Positions 1 through 6,900 of a stretch of DNA of 10,662 nucleotides are shown piece by piece (within the stretch, counting starts at the first letter, position 1; every line of letters starts with the position of its first letter). Origin of the DNA: Streptosporangiaceae bacterium (GTDB lineage: Bacteria; Actinomycetota; Actinomycetes; Streptosporangiales; Streptosporangiaceae); contig JASIJN010000301.1 of the NCBI GenBank assembly GCA_030050125.1, forward strand, positions 1 through 10,662, read 5' to 3'. The translations under genes and the position numbers were made by a program. Below the pieces are notes generated by a model. The model saw nothing but the letters and a program-made list of their open reading frames with translations. It did no database searches and had not been told where the DNA came from.

Positions 1-38
1 CATGACGGCAGCCTGTTCGACCGGCCGGTCCCGCCGCC

Positions 39-44
39 GGAGGT
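39..44 (+). promoter_or_regulatory. Ribosome binding site of the OB-fold gene
   Basis: GGAGGT lies at 39-44; its GGAGG core (39-43) ends 8 bases before the ATG at 52. This near-perfect anti-16S match decides the start, because the reading frame itself stays open to the left edge of the window and would otherwise allow an upstream start. Confidence 0.75.
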
Positions 45-51
45 CAGGCCG

Positions 52-408
52 ATGGGAACGCTGACCAAGCCCGGCCGGGCCACGGTGGAGGGCCGCGTGT
101 ACGCGGTCGAGATCCGGCCGGTCGAGCGCAACACCGTGCTCGCCGCCGAGGTGGCCGACTCCACCGGCCAGCTGACCGCGCTGTTCTACGGGCGGTCACA
201 CATCCCCGGCCTGGACTGCGGCTCCCGGGTCCGGTTCCGGGGCCAGGTCGGCATGCGGGCGGGCGGTCCGGTCATGATCAACCCCGCGTATGAACTCCTG
301 GCTCCGGGCGAGGACATGCAGCAGCCGGGCGGGGCGCCGTCCGGCGAGGACGGCGCCCCTGGCGACTCGCCGAAACGGCGCGGACCCAGGCGGCGCAAGG
401 ACACATGA
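52..408 (+). CDS. OB-fold nucleic-acid-binding domain protein (118 aa)
   Basis: A small protein that is almost entirely one OB-fold of the RecG-wedge/tRNA-anticodon-binding type, followed by a charged Pro/Gly/Arg-rich tail (about residues 85-118) of a kind often seen in nucleic-acid binders. The recognisable pattern is a first strand containing EGRVYAVEI, a middle DSTGQLTALFYGR with the aromatic residue and Gly-Arg turn of this family, a GSRVRFRGQV strand, and a closing strand ending MINPAYELL. Actinobacteria carry short stand-alone OB proteins with the same ending (NPxYEL), often next to transport genes. The ATG at 52 is chosen for its Shine-Dalgarno sequence; the frame is open upstream to base 1, so a longer protein starting outside the window is possible. 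The stop overlaps the start of the next gene (ATGA), so the two are probably translated together. The exact ligand (DNA or RNA) and role are unknown. Confidence 0.8.
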   Translation: MGTLTKPGRATVEGRVYAVEIRPVERNTVLAAEVADSTGQLTALFYGRSHIPGLDCGSRVRFRGQVGMRAGGPVMINPAYELLAPGEDMQQPGGAPSGEDGAPGDSPKRRGPRRRKDT

Positions 409-1316
409 CCGGGCACTCGCACGGCGTGACCGTCACCTGGCGGCATCGCCGGGCGCTGATCACGGTCCTGGCGCTGACCACCACGATCGCGATAGCCGAG
501 GTCGTGGGCGCGGTGCTGACCGGCTCGCTGGTGCTGCTCGCCGACGCGGCGCACATGGCCGCGGACGCGGCCGGCCTCGGCCTGTCCCTGCTCGCCGTCT
601 ACATCGCCGCCCGGCCGCCCACCGCGAGGCGTACCTTCGGTTACGCACGCGCCGAGATCCTGGCCGCGATGGCCAACGCCGTGCTGCTGCTGGGCATGGC
701 GACGTTCATCATCGTTGACTCGATCCGGCGGCTGATGTCCCCGCCCGGGGTGAACTCCGGGCTGCTCATCGTCTTCGGCGTGATCGCGCTGGCCGCCAAC
801 GCGGTGTCGCTGCTGCTGCTACGCCGGGGCCAGGCGGAAAGCCTGAACCTGCGCGGCGCCTTCCTCGAGGTCGCGTCGGACGCGCTCGGCGCCACGGCGG
901 TGATCGTGACCGGGATCGTGATCGCCACCACCGGCTTCACCCGAGCCGACCCGATCTTCTCGCTGCTGATCGCCCTGCTCATCCTGCCCAGGACGTGGCG
1001 GCTGCTGCGGGAGACCGTGGACGTCCTGCTCGAGGCGAGCCCGAGGGACATGGACCTGAGCGAGGTCCGGCGGCACATGATCAACCTGCGCGGCGTCCGC
1101 GACGTCCACGAACTGCACGCCTGGACGATCACCTCTGGCCTCCCCGTGCTGTCCGCGCACGTCGTGGTGGACCCGGAGGCGTTCGACGACGGCCGGTGCT
1201 TCGGCATGCTGGACCTGCTTCAGGACTGCCTGCGCGGCCACTTCGACGTCGAGCACTCCACGTTCCAGCTCGAGCCGGCCGGGCACGCAGCGCACGAGCG
1301 GCCGATGCACGAGTAG
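405..1316 (+). CDS. Cation diffusion facilitator (CDF/CzcD-ZitB type) metal exporter
   Basis: A 303-residue inner-membrane transporter of the CDF family, which exports Zn2+ or similar divalent cations by exchange with protons. Six hydrophobic segments lie between about residues 17 and 197, followed by a cytoplasmic ferredoxin-like metal-sensing domain (about 210-292). The transport site is visible in helix 2 (ADAAHMAAD; H50 and D54) and helix 5 (LEVASD; E155 and D159). Family members such as ZitB usually have His at the first helix-5 position, so Glu here may alter metal preference. The C-terminal domain has the typical VHELHAWTI motif (H235, H238), H252 and H284. Short His-containing ends (HSHG at 4-7 and the final HE-rich tail) fit metal handling. 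The ATG overlaps the stop of the OB-fold gene with an AAGG upstream, indicating translational coupling. The length is normal for the family; which metal is carried cannot be read from sequence. Confidence 0.9.
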   Translation: MTGHSHGVTVTWRHRRALITVLALTTTIAIAEVVGAVLTGSLVLLADAAHMAADAAGLGLSLLAVYIAARPPTARRTFGYARAEILAAMANAVLLLGMATFIIVDSIRRLMSPPGVNSGLLIVFGVIALAANAVSLLLLRRGQAESLNLRGAFLEVASDALGATAVIVTGIVIATTGFTRADPIFSLLIALLILPRTWRLLRETVDVLLEASPRDMDLSEVRRHMINLRGVRDVHELHAWTITSGLPVLSAHVVVDPEAFDDGRCFGMLDLLQDCLRGHFDVEHSTFQLEPAGHAAHERPMHE

Positions 1317-1349
1317 CCCGGCGCCGGAATCAGCCCCGCTCTGGAGTCT

Positions 1350-1379
1350 TTGCTTACCAGCGGGTAACGTCGATGTTAT
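1350..1379 (+). promoter_or_regulatory. Putative promoter of the ferritin-like gene
   Basis: TTGCTT (1350-1355) and TGTTAT (1374-1379) are separated by 18 bp and match the housekeeping -35/-10 consensus at 4 of 6 positions each. A GGAGGT ribosome site (1391-1396) follows, 4 bases before the GTG at 1401. The 84-bp gap from the transporter gene makes a separate transcript plausible. Confidence 0.45.
1354..1367. promoter_or_regulatory. Palindromic operator candidate TTACC-N4-GGTAA
   Basis: Perfect 5-bp inverted arms TTACC (1354-1358) and GGTAA (1363-1367) flank AGCG. The site overlaps the putative -35 box and promoter spacer of the ferritin-like gene, where a dimeric repressor (for example of the TetR or GntR type) would block RNA polymerase. 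No regulator gene lies in the window to pair it with, and no T-run follows, so a terminator is less likely. Confidence 0.45.
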
Positions 1380-1400
1380 CGCCGTTCAGCGGAGGTCGCC

Positions 1401-2507
1401 GTGAGCACCTACGACCATTACACCACCCCCGTCGCGCCCGGGACCTGGGACGTGCCAGCGGCCGGAGCCACCCGGTTCAGCTGGGAGTACGACAACGGCC
1501 GGGGCCGCCTGCTCGACCTGTACCAGCGCGGCAAGGACAAGCAGTGGGACGCGACCAAGCGGATCGACTGGTCCATCCCGGTGAACCCGGCCAACGTGAT
1601 GGACGTGTCCGAGGAGTTCTCTCCGATCTACGGGTCGCGCCAGTGGGAGGTCCTATCGCAGTCCGAACGGGACGAGCTCGGCCATCACCTGTCCGCCTGG
1701 CTGTTCAGCCAGTTCCTGCACGGCGAGCAGGGCGCCCTGACCGTGGCGGCGCGGATCGTGGAGTCCGTGCCCGACATGGACTCCAAGTTCTACGCGGCCA
1801 CGCAGGCCATGGACGAGGCGCGGCACGTCGAGCTGTACTCGCGGTTCATGCGGGAGAAGATCGGCCTGTATTACCCGGTGAACAAGGACCTGGCCCAGTT
1901 GCTGGCCGACGCCCTCAGCGACTCGCGCTGGGACCTGCCGTACCTGGGCATGCAGGTGCTGATCGAGGGACTGGCCCTGGCCGCGTTCGGCGTGCACCGG
2001 GACATGTCCAATAACGCCCTGGTAACCCAGCTGCTGGCCTACGTGATGCAGGACGAGGCGCGCCACGTGGCATTCGGCCGGCTGGCCCTGCGCGACTACT
2101 ACCGCGAGCTGACCGAGGCCGAGCGCGCCGACCGCGAGGAGTTCGTGGTCGAGGGCTGTTACCTGATGCGCAACCGGTTCCAGGCCCAGGAGGTCTGGGA
2201 GCGGATGGGCTTCAACGTCGCCGAATGCCTGGAGTTCACCGAGCAGTCGCCGGTCCAGCAGGCGTTCCGGACCCTGCTGTTCTCGCGCATCGTGCCATGC
2301 GTGAAGGACATCGGACTGTGGGGGCCGAAGGTTCAGCGCGCGTACACCGACCTGGGCGTGATCGACGCCGCGCAGAGCGACCTCGACGAGCTGATGCGCT
2401 CCGACGAGGAGATCGCCGACCGGGTGGACCAGGAGAAGTACGCAGCCGAGCTGGCCTTCCGGCAGGCCGAGGTGACCGCGGCGGTGGCCGACGGCGCGCA
2501 GGAGTGA
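1401..2507 (+). CDS. Ferritin-like (R2-like) diiron domain protein
   Basis: A 368-residue soluble protein with a four-helix-bundle diiron centre. All six ligands expected of ferritin-like/R2-type oxidases are visible: E109 (HGEQGAL), E139 and H142 (DEARHVE), E189 (LIEGLAL), and E219 and H222 (DEARHVAFG). The doubled DEARHV motif is the clearest sign. The N-terminal part has a KQWDATKRIDW segment (about 47-57), typical of an actinobacterial ferritin-like group of this length, and the C-terminal third is helical and acidic. Such proteins activate O2 for oxidation, hydroxylation or desaturation; the substrate here is unknown, and the iron-storage cage function of true ferritin is unlikely at this size. 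The GTG start is supported by GGAGGT 4 bases upstream. It stands alone between a metal exporter and a glycosidase. The alternative that it is a ribonucleotide reductase R2 is disfavoured because there is no partner NrdE/NrdA gene in view. Confidence 0.85.
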   Translation: MSTYDHYTTPVAPGTWDVPAAGATRFSWEYDNGRGRLLDLYQRGKDKQWDATKRIDWSIPVNPANVMDVSEEFSPIYGSRQWEVLSQSERDELGHHLSAWLFSQFLHGEQGALTVAARIVESVPDMDSKFYAATQAMDEARHVELYSRFMREKIGLYYPVNKDLAQLLADALSDSRWDLPYLGMQVLIEGLALAAFGVHRDMSNNALVTQLLAYVMQDEARHVAFGRLALRDYYRELTEAERADREEFVVEGCYLMRNRFQAQEVWERMGFNVAECLEFTEQSPVQQAFRTLLFSRIVPCVKDIGLWGPKVQRAYTDLGVIDAAQSDLDELMRSDEEIADRVDQEKYAAELAFRQAEVTAAVADGAQE

Positions 2508-2530
2508 GCGCCGGCCGGTGCTGAACGATC

Positions 2531-2560
2531 TTTCAGGACGGCCCTGATCCGGCATACGAT
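2531..2560 (+). promoter_or_regulatory. Putative leaderless promoter of the beta-glucosidase gene
   Basis: A TACGAT -10 box (2555-2560) fits the actinobacterial TANNNT pattern and ends 6 bases before the GTG at 2567, so transcription is expected to begin at or next to the start codon. A weak -35-like TTTCAG (2531-2536) lies 18 bp upstream. No Shine-Dalgarno sequence precedes the start, which agrees with a leaderless message. Confidence 0.5.
2533..2547. promoter_or_regulatory. Inverted repeat inside the beta-glucosidase promoter
   Basis: TCAGG (2533-2537) and CCTGA (2543-2547) form a perfect 5-bp dyad around ACGGC, placed between the putative -35 and -10 boxes. It may be an operator. It does not resemble the TGGGAGCGCTCCCA operator of CebR-type regulators known for Streptomyces beta-glucosidases. 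A short terminator for the preceding gene is the alternative. Confidence 0.3.
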
Positions 2561-2566
2561 CGCGGC

Positions 2567-3913
2567 GTGACCAATCTGCCGATGCCCAGCTTTCCCGCCG
2601 ATTTCGCCTGGGGCGTGGCCACCTCCGCCTACCAGATCGAGGGCGCGGTGGCCGAGGGCGGCCGCGGCGAGTCGGTCTGGGACGTGTTCTGCCGCAAGCC
2701 AGGGGCGATCCGGGACGGTCACACCGGCGACGTCGCGGCCGACCACTACCACCGCTGGGCCACCGACGTCGGGCTGATGGCCGAGCTCGGCCTGACCGCG
2801 TACCGGTTCTCGATCGCCTGGCCCAGGGTCCAGCCGGACGGCAAGGGCCCGGCCAACGAGGCCGGCCTTGACTTCTACGACCGGCTGACCGACGGGCTGC
2901 TGCTGCGGGGCATCACCCCGGTACCGACGCTCTTCCACTGGGACCTGCCCCAGCCGCTCCAGGACGAGGACGGCGGCTGGCTGGCCAGGGACACGGCGCA
3001 ACGGTTCGCCGACTACGCCGGGCTGGCCGCGGAGCGGCTGGCCGACCGGATCCCGATGTGGATCACGCTGAACGAGCCGTTCGTGGTCATGGCGTACGGG
3101 TACGCCCTCGGGGTGCACGCGCCGGGCCAGGACCTGATGCTCGGCGCCCTGCCGACCGCGCACCACCAACTGCTGGGCCACGGGCTGGCCGCATCGGCGC
3201 TGCGCGCCGCCGGGGCCAGGCAGGTGGCGATCACCAACATCCACACCGCCGCCTGGCCGGCCAGCGACGACCCGGCCGACGTGGCCGCCGCGCGGGCCTA
3301 CGACACCCTGCACAACCGGCTGTTCGTCGACCCGCTGCTGCTCGGCCGCTACCCGGATCTGTCGGCGTTCGGGGTGGACGGCCTGGGCTGCGTGCTGGAC
3401 GGCGACCTCGCGGTGATCTCGGCGCCGCTGGACGCGCTGGGCGTGAACTACTACAGCCCGACCAGGCTCTCGGCGCTGCCCGACTCGGAGCTGCCATTCC
3501 GGATGGAGCCGATCCCCGGCTACCCGGTGACCGCGTTCGGCTGGCCGGTGATCCCGGCCGGGCTGACCGAGGTGCTGACGACGTTCGCCGAGCGCTATGG
3601 CGACCGGCTGCCGCCGGTCTACATCACCGAGAACGGGTGCTCGCTGCGCGACGAGATGGCCGGGGACGGGACGATCGACGACCAGCCCCGGATCGGCTAC
3701 CTGGACGGCCACCTCAGGGCGGTGCACGACGCGATGACCGCCGGCGTGGACGTGCGCGGCTACTTCTGCTGGTCACTCATGGACAACTTTGAATGGGGCG
3801 AGGGCTACAACCAGCGCTTCGGGCTGGTGTACGTCGACTTCGAGACGCAGCGGCGGACACCGAAGGCCTCGTTCGGCTGGTACAAGGACCTGATCGCCGC
3901 CCAGCGCGGCTAA
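2567..3913 (+). CDS. GH1 family beta-glucosidase
   Basis: A complete 448-residue glycoside hydrolase family 1 enzyme, the usual length for a bacterial beta-glucosidase, that hydrolyses terminal non-reducing beta-glucosyl (or related beta-glycosyl) residues with retention of configuration. The N-terminal GH1 signature FAWGVATSAYQIEGA is at 13-27, with Q23 contacting the sugar. The acid/base catalyst is E170 in TLNEP and the nucleophile is E355 in ITENG. H124-W125 (FHWDLPQP), N294-Y296 (NYYSP) and the E409-W410 pair in NFEWGEGY complete the -1 sugar site. There is no signal peptide, so it is cytoplasmic and probably acts on imported cellobiose or plant beta-glucosides. GTG 2567 is chosen because the promoter sits directly in front of it; ATG 2582 (M6) would still leave the barrel intact. 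No sugar ABC transporter or LacI-type regulator lies beside it, unlike many actinobacterial GH1 loci. Confidence 0.95.
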   Translation: MTNLPMPSFPADFAWGVATSAYQIEGAVAEGGRGESVWDVFCRKPGAIRDGHTGDVAADHYHRWATDVGLMAELGLTAYRFSIAWPRVQPDGKGPANEAGLDFYDRLTDGLLLRGITPVPTLFHWDLPQPLQDEDGGWLARDTAQRFADYAGLAAERLADRIPMWITLNEPFVVMAYGYALGVHAPGQDLMLGALPTAHHQLLGHGLAASALRAAGARQVAITNIHTAAWPASDDPADVAAARAYDTLHNRLFVDPLLLGRYPDLSAFGVDGLGCVLDGDLAVISAPLDALGVNYYSPTRLSALPDSELPFRMEPIPGYPVTAFGWPVIPAGLTEVLTTFAERYGDRLPPVYITENGCSLRDEMAGDGTIDDQPRIGYLDGHLRAVHDAMTAGVDVRGYFCWSLMDNFEWGEGYNQRFGLVYVDFETQRRTPKASFGWYKDLIAAQRG

Positions 3914-3924
3914 CGGTCGTCAGC

Positions 3925-3936
3925 CGCCGCGCGGCG
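3925..3936. terminator. GC palindrome between convergent genes, possible bidirectional terminator
   Basis: The 12-bp perfect palindrome CGCCGCGCGGCG lies in the 32-bp gap between the stops of the glycosidase (plus) and the caspase gene (minus). Its position suits a shared terminator, but there is no T-run on either side and little room for a loop, so the call rests mainly on location. Confidence 0.3.
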
Positions 3937-3945
3937 CGTCGTCGT

Positions 3946-6900
3946 CTACGGGCCGCCGGGCCGGAACCTGGGCAAGATCTCCGAGATGCTGGGCGGCAGG
4001 AAGCCGAACGCGGTGAGCTGCCGGGCCGCCTGAGCCGGCGTTTGCCGCAGCCGCAGGGCGGCCCGGATCACGTGCGAGAGCGGGACGGGCGCCGCCGGGT
4101 CAAGCCACGGGCTTTCCCCGTCCAGGTCTCGGCTGATCAATAGGACGTCCTCGCCGCCGATCTCGGGCGGGAGCGCCGAGACATCCGGAACGTCAAAGCC
4201 CAGCGCCGTCAGCCGCTCCGCCACCTGAGCCGGCCGGCGACGCAACTGGGCCGCGGCCCGGACCACGTGGCTGAGCCGGACCGGCTCGGCCGGGTCAAGC
4301 CACGGGTCTTCCCCGTCCATCTCCGCGCTGATCAAAGTGACGTCATCGGGGCCCAGCTCGGCCGGGAGCGCCGAGACATCCGGGACGTGAAAGCCCAGCG
4401 CCGCAAGCCGCCCGGCGACCCGGGCAGGCCCGCGGCGCCGCCGTGCCGCGGCCCGGACCACATGGCCAAGCCGGACCGGCTCGGCCGGGTCAAGCCACGG
4501 GTCTTCCCCGTCCAGATCCACGCTGATCAAGGTGACGTCATCGGGGCCGACCTCAGCCGGGAACGCCGATACATCCGGGACGACGAAGCCCAGCACCCTC
4601 AGCCGCTCGGCCACGTCCGCCGGCGCGCGGCGCAACTGCGCGGCCGCCCGGACCACATGGCCAAGGGGGACCGGCTCGGCCTGGTCAAGCCACGGTTCCC
4701 CGCCCTCGAGGTCTTCGCTGATCAAATCGGCGTCGTCGTCGCCATCCTTGCCCGCGAGCGCGGAAACGGCCGGGACGGCGAAGCCCAGCAACGTAAGCCG
4801 CTCGGCCACCTCGCCGGGCGGGCGGCGCAATTGCGCGGCCGCCCGGACCACATGGCCAAGCCGGACCGGCTTGGCCTGGTCAAGCCACGGGGCTGTCCCG
4901 TCCAGGTCGTCGCTGATCAATTCGGCGTCACGGGTTCCGATCTCGGCCGGGAGCGCCGAGACGTCCGGAACGGCAAAGCCCAGCACCCCAAGCCGCTCGG
5001 CCACGTCCGCGGGCGCGCGGCGCAGCTTCGCGGCGGCAGTGACCACATGGCCAAGCCGGACCGGCTCGGCCGGGTCGAGCCACGGACCATTGCCGTTCAG
5101 GTCACCGCTGATCAGAGTGACGTCATCGGGGCCGACCTCGGCCGGGAAGGCCGAGACGTCCGGAACGACGAAGCCCAGCACCGTAAGCCGCTTGGCCACG
5201 TCGGCGGGCGCACGGCGCAGCTTCGCGGCGGCACTGACCACATGGCCAAGCCGGACCGGCTCGGCTGCCTCGAGCCACGGGCCTTTGCCGTCCAGGTCAC
5301 CACTGATCAAGGTCACGTCATCGGGGCCGACGTCCGCCGGGAGCGCCGAGACGTCCGGAACGACGAAGCCCAGCACCGTGAGCCGCTCGGCCACGTCCGC
5401 CGGGGTCCGCCGCAGCCGGGCCCCGGCGCGGACCAGATCGCCGAGCACGATTGGCTCGGCTGCCTCCGGCTTCACCTCGTTGAGCAAGCTGACGTCACCG
5501 GGGCCGACGTCGGCCGGCAGCGCCGAGACGTCCGGAACGACGAAGCCCAGCAGCGCAAGCCGCTCGGCGACCAGCGTCGGCGCCCAGTGGAACCGCGCCG
5601 CCCTCTCGACGATCCGCACGAGCGGGACCTGCGCGACCAGGTCGAGCCACGGACCTCTCCCCGGATCCATGTCGCGGCTGATAAGGGCGACGTCATCGGG
5701 GCCGATCTCGGCCGGAAGCGCGGAGACGTCGGGAACGGCGAAGCCCAGCAGCGCAAGCCGCTCGGCCACCTGCGCAGGCGCGCGGTGCAACCGCACGGCG
5801 GCGCGGACCACGTGGCCGACCAGGACCGGCTCGGCCGGTTCCAGCCACGGGGCGGTCCCGTCCAGGTCACGGCTCATCACGGTGGTGTCGGACGGGAGCG
5901 CCGGCGTGGCGCGGCGTTCGGGATCTGACTGTGACGAGGCATCCCCATCCAGTCCGCAGGCAGTCGCGCGCCACGCGGCAAGCCAGTCGGGAAAATTAGC
6001 ACTGCCCCTTTGCCCCAGCAGCGCGGAATCGAGTCGGCAGAATCCCGTGGCGCGGAGGTCGACGATCACGCCTTCGATGTCTAGGGTCTGCCCGGATTCG
6101 ATCGCGCTCCTGATGATTATGTCGGCGATATCGGGCCACTCGTCGGCAAGGCGGCGGAGCCAGTCGAAGGTGACGGCAGACCAGTAGCGTGCCACCAGGT
6201 CCGGAATCGCCCGGCGAAGCAGGATCTCGACGTCGGTCTTCCGGTAGCCGATGATATTGCGCCGGTTGACCGACAGCGTGGGAGCCAGCCGCCCGGTCAG
6301 GTTCGCGACGGCCCCGAAGATCGTCGTGTCCGACGTTATACCGTCCGTCAGGACCATGCCATCGTCCCGGCACCACCACACCGGAGCGCCGTGACTGCGG
6401 CCGCTGAAGTCCTGGACTTTCGTTCGATTGTCCGCGGCAGGGCTCTGATCGGAAGCGTCCTCCTCCTCCGCCGCCTGATGGGGCGAGAGCTCACCGGCCG
6501 GCCAGACGAGCCTCGCGGTGGCATCGCGGGCGCTGGTTTCGAATTCCGCGACCCACAAGATCTCCCGCAGGACTTTCACGCAGGACAGATCGCCCTGGTC
6601 TGGCTGAAGGTGCAGGCGCACCGTTGTTCCGGCTTCGCTTCCCGGGCCGAGCGAGCGGATGCGGAAGAGGCTGCCCGGGCCGGCGATCGACACCTGCAGG
6701 CGCTCGGTCGGATTGCCGTCACGGCCCAGCCGGCAGGTGGTGACCGTGATCTCCTCCGCCAGCATGAAGTAGCTGAGCACGCCGATCCCGAAGCGGCTGT
6801 TGGGGTACAGCTCGATCGGCGGACTGAGCGCGGACCATTCGGCCTGCTCCTCCAGGAACTCCGGCAGCTCCGCGAAACGCGTGCCCGCCTGTGCGAACAC

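Noticed and set aside
1..51. Upstream extension of the OB-fold gene to the window edge
   Set aside because: The frame is open, but GGAGGT at 39-44 points to ATG 52 as the start. A longer gene cannot be excluded without upstream sequence.
2333..3727. 464-residue minus-strand open frame across the diiron and GH1 genes
   Set aside because: The GH1 catalytic motifs prove the plus strand is coding; this frame is low-complexity Arg/Val/Gln/Pro and spans two real genes.
3949..5868. Evenly spaced repeats considered as a CRISPR array or as noncoding satellite DNA
   Set aside because: The 195-bp unit is in frame, coding, lacks unique spacers, and keeps protein-level conservation.
4267..5928. Long plus-strand open frames (553 and 551 residues) with internal repeats opposite the caspase gene
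   Set aside because: They are antisense shadows of the repeat array; their periodicity comes from the minus-strand modules, their composition is Arg/Ser/Pro-rich, and they match no domain.
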